DNA of 64,000 nt. Source: Aphelocoma coerulescens (Eukaryota > Chordata > Aves > Passeriformes > Corvidae). The stretch is from positions 20,913,967 through 20,977,966 of the forward strand of contig NC_091022.1 in NCBI RefSeq assembly GCF_041296385.1. Reading direction: 5' to 3'. How positions within the stretch are numbered: the stretch's first letter is position 1; each line of letters starts with the position of its first letter. The position numbers and the translations under genes are program-made. The notes below the pieces were generated by a model that was given only the letters and a program-made list of their open reading frames with translations, was not told the origin of the DNA and made no database searches. This document shows, in pieces, positions 1-34,228 of the stretch.

Positions 1-24
1 TAAAACATCTTGTTTCTGTTCCAG

Positions 25-21880
<21,856 letters not shown>

Positions 21881-22494
21881 TCCACATTTTGACATTTCCA
21901 TTCATTTAAATAAATACAGTGGTAAAAGTTCTCATTGTTACATATCATTTGCCTTCAATTATTTGCTGCATTTCCTTTGCTGTTGTATATTTTGTTCTAA
22001 GGTTGGGAAATGCAGATACATATTACTTAAAAGAGTATTTTTAGAAGGATATCTACCAGCCCATCATTTTTAATCTCCTGCAGAACTGTAACCTATAGTA
22101 AGCTGATCTGGACAAAGCATCTCTAGTAACTATATAATGACTTCAGCATGCTCAGGGAGATTGAAAAAATTTCCTTGGAAAGAAAATATATCATAAATGT
22201 TTAGCTTACAATAGTCTTTGTAATGAAAGAACATCTTTTATAGGAATACTGCTCTCCTGTCTCTGGGTCAGATCTTCATTGAAACTCTGTTTTCCTTACA
22301 TACAAGGATGAGTTTTCATCTTTTAAAACAGCACATAAAGAGCAGAATTTTTTTTTTTAGATTCCCTGCCTCAGACCCTGAAGGATATTGCAATTGTCCT
22401 TCCTACTGCATGCAGATGTACTGACAAGAAATTAAAGCATTTATTTGTCACAGCCCTTAGTTACACAAGCCCCAACCTAGCAGAGTGAGGAGAG
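21881..22494. other. Intergenic, nothing recognised
   Basis: AT-rich sequence between the end of ADGRL4 and the first CR1 copy. No gene, RNA or repeat is seen. Confidence 0.7.
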
Positions 22495-22750
22495 ACATTG
22501 GACATAAATTGAAAAGGAGAGGTTTCAGCAAGATGTGAGGAAAAACCTTTTCACCATGAGGACAGTCAAGTATTGGAAAGGGTTGCCCAGAGATCTTGTG
22601 TGGTTGTGTCAAAATCTTTGGAGGTTTTTAAGACTGGATAAAGTTCCCAGCAACCTGATCTCATACCTGACCCTGCCTTGAGCAGGAAGGTGGATGAGAT
22701 GACCGTCTGAGATCCCTTCCATCCTTGATTGTTCTGTGACTCTGTGATAT
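22495..22750 (+). mobile_element. CR1 LINE fragment, 3' end
   Basis: This has the characteristic avian CR1 3'-end sequence order: a CTTTTCACCATGAGGACAGT block, GGTTGCCCAGAG, a GGAGGTTTTTAAGACTGGAT block, GATCCCTTCCATCC, and a terminal TGTTCTGTGACTCTGTGAT. It is a 5'-truncated non-LTR retrotransposon copy in plus orientation, about 0.6 kb after the ADGRL4 polyadenylation signal. It has no coding capacity and is clearly diverged. Confidence 0.9.
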
Positions 22751-25501
22751 CAAATCAGAAAATAATAATCAGGCATTAGTTACAATTTTGTTATGCAAAC
22801 TTGCACTCAAGTGCTATGCAAACTGTTTTTCCAAAAGTAAATTAATGTAATCTAATTATCAGATAAACTAGGTGACTGGTTTGAAAACTAAGAATTTTGT
22901 TCAACACTTTTTAAGATTACACACTTTTTGAAGGCATATGACATGTCCAGTGGGGCCAACAGGAAAAATTAAAAAGTAAAAACATCAGGGATTGACCAGC
23001 GAGATAAAAAATAAAATGTTATGGTTTCACTCTGAAAGTAAATGCTTGATGAAGAAATTTTTTCCATTAAACCAAACAGAAACATGTGTTCAGTGTTGCA
23101 TTTCAAGGTGTACTTCAGAATACAACAAATAAGGTAAAGACTCGTCTATTCTGAAATAAATATTCCCTCAAAGAATTAGAGTTATATTTCAAAGAAACTG
23201 CAATATTATCACCATAGCCTTTGGGAGGTTCAGTCTGCTGAAGCTGTGCTAATAAACAGATCATCTGTTTACCTATGGAATGAAGCAGGTAGTCATTTAA
23301 AACAAGATAAATACAGTGCAAATTTATCTCAGACTTTTCTGTAGCCTCCTGTTGTCACAGACATTCAACTCAGAACATGGTGATGCTCTGAAGCCAGGAA
23401 TTTGGAGACTTGTGCACCTTGTTGACCACACATATAAAACAACTCTGCACATGATTATGTGAAGCAGAACAAATATTTTCAGGGCTTATTCCTCCAGCTG
23501 CTACACCTCCAGCATCACTTTTCTCATCACTAATATCACTTTTTATATCTTTATCATAATAGTTCCTTAAAGCCCAGTTCATAATCACACTCTTGCAATG
23601 TGCCAGTTAATCCCAGGAGAAGCCCTACCTCCTTCTTTGAAATCTGTGGAGATGAGATAAAAAAGTCAAAACCCATGAAGAAAATTAAAACTTTCTTTCC
23701 TCTGGGAAAAGAGGTGGTAGGAGGAGGGCCCAGCCAACAACTTGCTCCAGCCTGTGTCACTCTCTTCCCTTTATTCTCATACATTCAGTGCTGTGCTGTG
23801 AGATTACAGGAGTGACGATGCCACCTCACCAAAGTCACCCCCCCATACAATTTTTCTATAAAATTAAGCCTTTAAGATGGATGCAGACTTGAAAACAGCT
23901 GATCATCAGTGCACTGATGGTCCATTTAAACACAACCAAATTGTCAAGTGCAAACGTGCTGAAGCATTTTCACAAGTTGCCTGGCTCCCTGCCAGCTCAG
24001 CCCTCACGGCCATTGCTGTGGGCAGCCTGTCCACAGAGATGCAGTCACAGAAGGACAGGACTGCTGTTTTTAAACCCTGCATTTCCATGACAACCTGCCT
24101 GAACAACCTTAAGGAGAGGCAAGAGCCCTTGACATATCCAGACTTTGCCAGGAGTCAGATCCATGGCTACACATGGAACCTGGAGGCCCTGGAACTGCTG
24201 TTTCAAAACAAGCTGCAAGATGTGACTCATATGAAGTACAATAATTCTATCAGCTTTACTGCTACACAGCAATATTGACAGCAGCAATTCTACTGGGTCA
24301 GAAGAACAGAAAGTATGAAAAAAAATCCATACCCAACAAAAAGTAACAGTAAAACTGACTGTTGAGAATGAACTCTTTTTTCCAAGTGGAACAAAAAAAA
24401 AAATGCTTAAAAAGCACACTGAAATTATGATGAAATATAAATATAAATTATGACTGATTCTATTTATGATAACAATTATGTTTTGTAAAGACCTTTACAT
24501 CTTCCCAATGCAGGGTTGCACTTTTCCCAGAATTCCTTTTCCAGAACTATCCCTTTAAAATTGGCAGAAGCTTTAGATCTACAGATGTTGTTTTACAGCT
24601 TTTTGGTTTTTTCTTGTCTTGCTGGTAAGTACTCAAATTTTATTGTATTTACTCTTCTGGATTCCCAAGGAAAAATTGTATTTTCATCAAATTTCACAAC
24701 ATAGGGGAGCTCCTCTGTTTCCCGAAGCATTGCCAAATATTCTAATTAAAACTAGCTCCAAGACTGACCATCAGTCTTCAGTGCAGTCCAATAGGCACCT
24801 CCCTCCAATGTAAGCCTTTGTATTTATTTTACCTATTTATATAAATGCTGCAGTCAGCTCTGAATCCCCATAAACCTAACACCATTTAAATTAATTTTGT
24901 AAGACTTTTGTGAGACACTGCTGAATAATTTAGCCGAATCCAAGTTGATTATAAACTGTTCTTCTTTATAATAAGTTTGAAAACCATGTTTTTAAGAGAC
25001 AATCCAGTTTACTTTGTTAAAATCAGTTCCATTTTAATCTGGGCAGGGACATTTTCCTCCTGTGCCTGGCCCACCATTATTTGGTCTAATGGATTGAGTT
25101 AAAGGCAACAATCTTCAAAATCCCTTTCCTCTCTCTCTTTGAATGTTTCTGCACTATCTAGACTTCTGGCATCACCTTGGCTTCTGTTGGGTTTCAGAAA
25201 TAATTGTTGATGATACAGTAAATTTGTTTTCTCTCCCTTGTGTTTAAATCCCAGTCTTACAAACACTCATGTATTTGCTCAGTTTTATGCACGACTAAGT
25301 CTTTGGCGTTAATGAGGCTGCTCATGTGCATAAAGTTAAGCATATGTGCAAGTGTTGTATGATCAGGGTCTTAGGATGCCAATTTGCAGTAATAACAGAT
25401 TTGCATAAACTCACGATCCCAAGCACTGGGCTTCCTGCTCATTATCAGTAGTGGAATTCATTTAGCTGTTTTTCATTCCATGATGTTTATGAGCCTTTTC
25501 C

Positions 25502-25523
25502 TTTTTTTTTTTTTTTTTTTTTT
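25502..25523. repeat. Poly-T run (22)
   Basis: A T homopolymer in intergenic sequence. No retroelement body is recognisable on either strand beside it. Confidence 0.9.
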
Positions 25524-28500
25524 AGTGAACTTCAAGTTGTTTTTCTTACCACTCCTCAGCCATTTTTAATTTTGTCTGTCACTTAATATATGTGAGGGTT
25601 TTCCCTCCACTTACAAATACCCACCTTAGCTGTGTTAGTATGAGCTCATTTATGCTCAAGATGAAAGACTGGGTCACATTCCTTAAGCTGAAAATATGCT
25701 CCTCACTGTGTAAGAGAGCTGCAGAAATACCAATTGCAAATACCCAGGTAGGACTCATCAAAATCCTGTGCACAAGTCATGGCTTCTGTTGTCAAGGGGT
25801 TAGGCCCTAAATGAGGTGGGTAGTAGCTGTAACCCATTTAATATAGATGCCAGCTAAGGGAGAGGCAGCTTGTACTCCTCTCTGGCAGGTGGGTCGCATT
25901 GAAGCAGAAAAAAGACAAGTATATCCTCACTGAAATTACAAGGCCTGTCCTACTGAAGGATAATCTCTCTTCTGATGCTCAGCTCTGCTTTGTCTTCATC
26001 ACAATTGACACTTAATACCTATAATACAACTCCTAAAGACGCTGGGGTTTGATGCCTTGTTCTCAGAAGCAGTGGTGCATACACTCTCTGTCCAAATGAA
26101 TGGGGCAGGACCAGGCGTCCATCCTCCCCTGGCAGGTACTGATGAGGACACACCTACCCAGAGACCTTCCCTCTGGAATGCACCCAGCACCCACAGCTGA
26201 CCTTCAGTTGCCTTCCAGTCTAAGCCACCAGCACAGCTGAGAAGGCTGGAGTGTGATATTTGGCTTTGGAGTGAGCAAGGGATATAGGAAAACAAGGGTA
26301 AAAACAGTGATATTTGGTGAGTAGCAAAACAAAGGCATGAATGCATCCTAACCCTAATATATAAGGTTTTCAAACCCGGGAAAAAAAGATGAAAGAATAA
26401 TTTCTGGGACAAAATTGATAGTTGAGAGCTATAATTTAGAGAACATCACGGTTCCCTCCATGAATAACTGTATTTGCCAAAAGGAAAGGGGAGTAGTGCT
26501 GGGGGAGAGGAGGTGTTAGCACTCAAAGGAGGCTCAGGATCTGGGGGCAGCACAGGTTACGGATTATTGGGAAAATGAGAGTAGTATCAAATGGTAATTT
26601 TGCAAGGATATCTTCCCTGAAGCTAAAAAAGTGAAAAAAAAACCAAACTGATTCTTGAAGAAACTTTGAACTATACCCTATATGTAATCTTTTTAATGAA
26701 TGACTTGTGTGCAACATTTCTAGACTAAAAATATGACACATTACTGAATCAGACAGCATAATCTTGCAGGAACATCAGGAAGACGTTTACAGTAAGAGAG
26801 AAAAAGGGAAAGACCCTGTGGTTCTGCACAGCTTTCATGAGACCACGTGAGCCTGGGAGATCTGCTTATACTGTTGCACGGTGTGAATGGTCTTGTTTAG
26901 TTGTTTTTGCTCCTTTAAAACTACTGTTTTCTTCAGAAAGACACTGTGTGTATGGAATACATGTTCTGTGAGCTAGAAATGAGTAGCATCCTTCTGGATC
27001 TGGCAACCTTAGGCTGCATCCATCGTTGGATCATTGTATGTCTGTGCAGGAAGGATGGACAGAAACATGCTCTCTGGTCATGCACAGGGTACAATAGTTA
27101 CATAAAACCATGTTTTAAAGTAAGCTATCCTTTCAAGTGGTCAATGTTATCTTAACTACTTGAATGACCAAAAAGTTAGATTCTCTTTACTATATACCCT
27201 CTACTTCAAGCCCATTCACATATATTCCTATGTTTTGCTTTGGTTTTGGTCTGAGAGGAGGCCTAAAGTAGCCACAATACTAATGGAGGATGGTCCAAGT
27301 GACCAAGTATCAAGTCCCTTCTATGCACAAAAGATGCTGGTGAAGAGCTGTGTGTGATGACAATGAAGCAATAATCTCTTCTCCAAGCCCTGTACAGTGC
27401 CAGTGCAGGCTGACCTCAGAGGCTTTACCTGTCAGGTTCTGCATACAAGTGGTATGGGCTGGTTGACAAAGCAAATGTCCTATCCAGGAGTGCAGCCACG
27501 TTTCAGGTCTCCCCTTTCTATTTCAGGAAAAGAAGATGGGAGTTTGTAACAAAGGCATGCTCCAGAGGTGGTTCTCAAGTGTGCTGCGTGGAGAGGATGA
27601 AAAATTCTGTCCACTTTCAAGACGAAAGCAGTGGCTGAGATGTGTTCTGGTTCAGGTTATTTTAGATGCCTGTTGTAATAATTGTACTGGAATAGGAGGG
27701 CTGATTCCAGGAAAGAATCAGTGCCTGGCTCTGGCTGGGGCAGGCGGCTGGGGCTGTGCCATCAGGACAGAGGGAAGCCTGAGGGATGCAGCTCAGGACA
27801 CAGTGCTGCCAGGCCCGTTCCCAGTGTGCAGCAAGGCACTGTGCTGTGGGGCTCTGAGGGAGCAGCAAAAGCCAAGAGGGAGGCTCCCAGGGAAAGCTGC
27901 GCTGGAACTCTGTGACAAAGTGGAGGCGGGAAAGGAAAGTAGTGTTGGTAATAAAGCCCCGTGTTCAGCATTACATGAGGGCATGTTTTCTGTGTGTGAT
28001 CTGTACCCTGGCACAGTTAAGAGTGCTTCTGTGGGTTCCTGGGATTTCACAATTCTTTACTTTAGGGACCCTACATTTCAAATTGTAACTCCCACATCTG
28101 TCACTAATGAGGACAGCAAAACTTTGGAGATTTCTGAAAGCCAGCTGGAGCCACAGAGAGAAGTATCTCTGGAGGCCAGCCCAGGAGGAAGGTATTAACC
28201 CTCTTAGCGCTGGTGGAGAAGCAGGAAAGCCAGTTAATGGTACTAAATAAATGAGTCTCTCTGTGTCTCAAAGTCTTAACTACAATTATTTTCAGTACAG
28301 CATGCTTTCTTTACCAGCCCAGGGCCCTTGAACACACAGTCACAAGGAGTGCACAAAGAGGCTTCGCTGTCTCTTTGCAGCTGCTGCAGAGTGGAGGGTC
28401 TGGAGCACAGGTCTGCCAGGGCCAGAAACGGCAGCAAGGAGCATCCCATTGTGTCCTGTCTTTTGCCAGGCAGGAACTCCCCTTTCTTAAACAGCTTTGT

Positions 28501-29645
28501 TCCCCTAGCAGGAGATGCTCTCTGAGGCTGCAACTGATTGTAGTTTCCAAGTTCTGGCTTGACTCTTGCAGACGCTATTCCTGTAACAGACAAGCCTGCT
28601 ACTCTGCCACGTATTTGTTTAAACGGGTTCAAAAGTTCTCAGCTTCCTGACAGCTTTTTTTTCTGCCTTTGTTTTATACCAATCAGTTAATTTGCTAACA
28701 TCACCCTCCATATCTTCTGATCTTAGGCAAGCTGGCTGGGTTTACTGGTGCTTTATCGCCACATTACAGCCAGCAGTGAGGAATGCAGGTCAGAAGGGAA
28801 ATAAGAAGGGACGGCTCTTTTGAAATGGGGAGGAACAAGGTCAGGGTTGTGGGGCAAACAGGAGAGGGTGGAAGTGTAGAAAAGGGATGTACTTTAAAAA
28901 CAAACTCATGCTGCACTAATCCGACTGCTATTCAGCTTTATCCCCCTCTGCTCATACATTGCTAGAAATCTCTTTTTATCTTTGCCTTTTTTTCTTATGC
29001 TATTATAAAGTCTTCACGAAACCACCTATTTTTCTTATACATTTTATAAAATGCTCCAAGTATTTCACAACATGCTTTTATTAACTTCTGATCAAAAAGT
29101 CTGTTTCAAACAAAAATATTAGAACTGATCAGCAATGGGAACATTTTTCACAAAAGATGATGGTTTTTGTTTTGAGAACACTTTACTTTTTAGTCAGAAT
29201 TTTTGTCCTAGCCAACAAAGAGCTTTTTTATCTCTTTTCCAGTTACTCCAGATTTACAAGAGTGAGAATGAAAACAGACTGCAATTTTAGCCCTCATTAC
29301 AAAAGGAATAGAGATTTAGAAGAAAAAGATTCATTGAGCAGTTATATTAAAATAAAATTGTGCTGTTTGGCTTTGGTAGCTTTGTGCTTGTTTATATCAG
29401 CGGAATGATCAGAGACACTCATATTTTGTTTTTTCCACTGCTCTGCATGTCCTTGGTGAACAGGACAGTCCTGCTTTATCTCTCACAATGTTCTTCCAGG
29501 TCATGGTTGAGCACAGAGGCATGACCATGAGGAAACTTGCCTTTACTTCTGCCAATCACATACCAGTCGATAAAGAGAAATCCATTTTCTTTCTACCTAG
29601 CACTAAAGTGAGAGAAGAAAGAAAGGTTCTCTCTTCTTTTTTCCC

Positions 29646-29672
29646 TTTTTTTTTTTTTTTGTGTGTGTGTGC
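29646..29672. repeat. T15 followed by (GT)n
   Basis: Fifteen T residues followed by GT dinucleotides and a GCGT interruption. Confidence 0.85.
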
Positions 29673-31381
29673 GTGCAGCAAAGCAAACAAAAGCTTAAAG
29701 TAAACTTTTTCAAATAACTCTTTTTCCTGGCAGAACTTTCTCTGCCTTCTGCTGGCTGAAGGGCATTGTAATTCATGCAATAAAAGGGGAAAAGATCTGC
29801 TGCTAGAGATTGTTTACTTTAAACTCCTGTTTGTTTTGCCTCCACTCTGGGAAAGAATGCAATATTCCTATGAAGCTCTGTTAATTTTTTTTTTCTTCCT
29901 TTGACTGACTTGAGCACTGGAGAAAGCACCCGATCAACAAACAGGAAACCAAAGGACTTTCCATCCCTGTAGGACAGAGATAGCATGCACTGCAAGCTGC
30001 TTTTAACTGATCCTCTTTGTGAGTGAATGGATGTTACCTGGTAATAACCCATATATTTGGGTCAAAATTTTCAAACCAGTCTCCTAAGCTCAAGCACCCC
30101 ACTGAAATCTGTGGTGGAGCTACTAAACCACTTCAGGTAATAGTTTTTAAGTAAAATAAGGTACATAAGGACCAAAATGTGGGTGTAATTAGCAGGTCAC
30201 CATTCGTGGAAATACTGTCAGTTTGAAAGCTGGGTTTCAGATCTGGTTTCCAGGCTGACAGACCAGACATGCAGATCTAGGAGCTGGTCCTCACACAGGA
30301 GCAGATGTCCATCAGAGGCCAAAGTCCCACGGTGGTTGCAGACCTCTAGCATTGGTTTGAGGTGCCTCATCCCTTTGTGGGCAGCAGCTCAAAAGTTGCC
30401 CACCCTAAAGCAACCAGAAACTGAGTTTCCCTTTTCCCTTGTCACTTGCTGTGGACTCTGTGTGTGTGTGTTTTCTTTCCTCCTTACTGAAAGACATCGA
30501 GGCTGAGAACATGGAAAGGGTCATGTGGATAAAATGCTCAGTCCAGAGTGATGTTTTTCAGGGTGATGTGGTATCTGATACACTGTATTTTTTTCTCACA
30601 TATACCAACTAGATTAGAAAAAGAGGAGCACAGGGTTAGTCTGTCCTTTTAACACAAATGTGAATACTAGGAAGGCAATTGCTGGCATTGTGTGCTAGAT
30701 CCAGCATTTCTGGGAGATGTAACCTACATCCAGTTGCATAATAACAGAGAAAGGGTTGTTTTTATATTCATAGCCAGCTGCAATGGTGACACTGATCCAC
30801 TTATCCTGAAGTGCCTAGCAACTGGGAGCAGTGGGTCCGGGTAGTATATGCTCCAGCTCCTGTTAGGGTTCAAATCTACATCTCTGACTTTTTGGGAGTG
30901 TTTGCCAGAAACCTGCCCATGAGCTGCTACTCAGCACAGTAGGGGTATGTTTTCCTGACAAATATCAGCTGCTGAAGCAAGAAATCGTGGGCCCAAGAGG
31001 GGCCCGAATGTCTCTCCCTTTGGAAGTGCCTGAGACAGTAGGTGGAAGCCAGTGCTCTGACAGCTCCTTCCAAAACTTCCCCCACCCCACCCCCCACCTC
31101 GTCATTTATCACTGCTACGGGTGAGCAGGAAAAGAACAGGAAGAGCAACCGAACAAAAATAGCCCTGAGACTGGAGACCAGGAGTCAGGGCTCCTTCTTG
31201 CTGCTTTCTCAACTGTGCAGCTTTACTGACAGTAAGGTGCTCTGGCTTTCTTACCCACAAAGATGTGTCAGAGAAGGGACAAGCAATTCTTCTGCTTCCC
31301 TTTCTCTTTCTGCTCGAAGGGTAAAGTTGACACTATGATGTTTTTGAGGCACTCTGCGCTGATGGTCAGAGGTGTTCACTG

Positions 31382-31394
31382 CCCCCCCCCCCCC
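31382..31394. repeat. Poly-C run (13)
   Basis: A C homopolymer in intergenic sequence. Its length may be unreliable because such runs are prone to sequencing error. Confidence 0.85.
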
Positions 31395-33910
31395 AAAGAG
31401 GGCCAGGCAGGGGACTTGAGTGTCACTCAGTCACACATCCCCATCTACCTGCTCTGCTCTGTGCAAATGTATGCCTGCACAGCTTGGATTCAGGCAGGGA
31501 GATACCTGGGGTTGCAAGAAGAATGCTGAGAGCAGATTTGGTGGTCTTACTGCCCATATTGGCAGTTGGTCTTTAAAAATCTTGATTTGCCTAAAGCTTC
31601 TGTAAGATCGGACCCTAAAAATTGATCTAGAAAGTGTCAGATTTATTTCAGCAATATGGGCTCCATCCCCAGGATGTTCAGGAACATAGATCTTCAGAGC
31701 CAGAAAGGATTAAAAATTTCAACTCCTATGTAATGAAAAACTAAGACCCTTATCCGAAAATGTCTGCCTCGAGCTTGCAGCTTGTGACAAGATATTGCAA
31801 GACTCTTAAAATTCCAGGATCTCAAGAATTCTTGCCCATTCAGCCCCTTTCTCTTTCTCCAGTCTGCCGCAGTTCTTGAATAAAAAGCTCCTGAAAATAT
31901 GTATGTAAATGCAGGGCATTTTACAACATGCTTGCAAGGCAAGCAAACGGGTCAGGCCTTTGAGGAAGCATGAATAGGTTAGGATTATAATTCATTGTAA
32001 TGTCATGGCAAGCTGCAGTTTCAAAGGCCTAAGTTCTCCAATTTTAGTCAATAAAAAATTTAAAGGGACAAAAACCCAATTTGTTTTATAATCAATAAAA
32101 TGTACAACTTCTTTATCTTTTTAGAAGAGGCTGTCAGTTGCAGTCAACCATTGTCAACAGGCTGTTTGATCTATCAGTAAAACAAATCATTACAAGGAAC
32201 ACAGCACTGCTGCTGTGGCTTTTGTGGTGTTTTTAATGAGGACTGGCAATACTTCTATTTCATTACAAGATTTGAAAGTGAATTTGTTGGAGACACACCC
32301 GGGCTTAAGGTATGAGCGTGAGGTTTAAAAATAATTAACTCTGCTGTTCCAAATAACTTGATAGATTAAGGATTCATTCACAATAAAGCAATTCCCTGTC
32401 TCTATGATTGGTATTTAAATCTGGGGTGGCATTAAGAGCTGGTCTGCTTCAGCCTAACCTTGGGACTGCACAGGATTAGAGGGCATGCATGGCTGCTCTC
32501 GCATGGGGTAGCTGAGAGGAATGAAGTGTCTGAGCACTGAACAAAATGAGAAAGGAAAGAGGAGAAAATATGACTGAATGGGAGGGGCTGAGGGGCTGTT
32601 TGGCAGTTGTTTCACACCATGGTTGTGGTCATGCCTGTACACAGTGGCCCTGGAGCTCATGCTGTCACCCAGCACCATCTCATCCCTGAGGTGTGTAAGC
32701 TGGACACCCCTGGAAAGGGGACCCTTCCCTACCATGCATGCACTGCTGCCTCAGGCCCTCCACAGCTGTCCTCTGTGTTTCTCTGTTCTCCTCCCTGTAG
32801 GTGCTGGGTCATATAATAAGGTGGTGAAGGTAAGATAGGGCAGGCTGAAGCTATGGACATGGCTTCCTTAGACATGTTTCCCCATTAGGATCTCCCCCAA
32901 CTCCATGGCATCCCTCCTATGGCACCATGGCTACTCACCACATTCAGCTGCTGAGAGATAAGGGTCAGGACAGGATTTCCTTCCTTTCAGACATGAGGGA
33001 AAATGTGCAGCCTTGAGAGAAGGGATTCTTTGGGATTAAAACAGATCTGAGGTTGAGATGATAAATGTGGGACAAAAGCTCCTGTGAAAGCCACCTTCCT
33101 AATTCGAAGGTAATGCTAATGGAAGTCATACCCTTAGGTCACATAATTCCTGAAATAATCTACAGAGTAGCCCAGTAAGTCAAGGAGAACTGATTTGAAG
33201 CTCCTCCTCCACCTCAGACTGCTTTTTTAGGCACTTAACTCATAAGAAAAAAATCTCATCCACGTGGCAAAATGCAGGGGGCTGGGAACCGCAGCACCTC
33301 TGACGAGTCTTGCCTGCAGTCTTTGCTTTGGGGTGGGAGTGCACCCCAAACAGAACAGATAACTCTGCCCCCAGGAAAAGGGATGTCCTGGGAAGTGACT
33401 GTGGACAGTCAGCAATGCCCTGGCCACGTCTTCCTGAATAGCCAGGTTTGGGATCCCCCTCTGAAGCCTTTGGAGCTGCTTCAGAAGCTGCTTGAATCTG
33501 GATGGGACCCAGAATTGTCAACAAGCTGAGTAGCCTCTCACAGTCCTGCTGTGAGCTGATTATCACATCTAACAAAATAATGTTCTGGAACAAATAACAC
33601 TTCAGGCTCTGTTGTTTCAGGTGAAACTCAGTCCTACTAAGTATAAATTTATAGTAAGAGCCACAGCACTATGAGTTTCCCAACAGTCAGCTTTAATTCA
33701 AATGCATAATTCAGACCCTTACGGGGACACTCTCATCTTTGTACGCTGGAATTTGGGGATTTACACACATAATTCCCATTAACACGAGTAGGAGTTACAG
33801 TATGCATATATATATTCCCCTCTCGACGCAGGCATTTCCTCCTGGGGATAATAACCGTGCTTTAAATTCCCCTTCCGTGAGGGTTTGCAGTGATGCTGCA
33901 TATGCTCAGC

Positions 33911-34228
33911 CGTGAGCCTCCGCTCCCTCCGGGAAGGGCGCACACGCCTCGGGCTGTCCCCGGCAGCGCGGCGTGACCTCCCCCGGCACACGGCCGGCTC
34001 GCCCGCGGGACGCTCCCGACAGAGGCTGCTGTCGGCGACTTAAGCCCAGAAGGCGCCGCTCCGCCCGTCCCGGCGCTGCAGAGGCGTCCGCAGGCGCCCC
34101 GTCCCCTGCGCCCCGAGGCGCGGAGCCCGAGTGCCACCTGCCGGGGACCGCCGCAGCTGGAAACCGCTGGCGCAGCTGGGCGCGGGGGGCCCGGCCGAAA
34201 ACCCAGCCCGAGACCGAGGGCCGTAAGG
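33911..34228. promoter_or_regulatory. Isolated CpG island
   Basis: About 315 bp of very GC-rich sequence with 47 CpG dinucleotides by my count, set in AT-rich, CpG-poor surroundings. It is about 12 kb after the end of ADGRL4 and 21 kb before VTG1, and neither gene should start here. A good plus-strand donor (GTAAGG at 34,223) ends the island, which would suit a non-coding first exon (inference). Open frames crossing it on both strands are what GC-rich sequence yields by chance. Confidence 0.75.

Larger units (their letters stand above)
22751..33910. other. Intergenic, ADGRL4-VTG1 spacer, first part
   Basis: No recognised gene. It contains a poly-T run (25,502), a T/GT tract (29,646), a poly-C run (31,382) and GC-richer blocks at about 26,030-26,260, 27,690-28,200, 28,360-28,520 and 32,450-32,830. 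A single uninterrupted 220-codon frame at 27,536-28,198 has no recognisable domain. Other open frames are short and show no family resemblance. Confidence 0.6.

Noticed and set aside
23877..24419. Overlapping 133-codon plus-strand and 124-codon minus-strand open frames
   Set aside because: They lie on opposite strands of the same unique sequence, with no recognisable protein, promoter or splice pattern.
25999..26412. 137-codon minus-strand open frame
   Set aside because: No domain, leader or splice context. Length is within chance for the local base composition.
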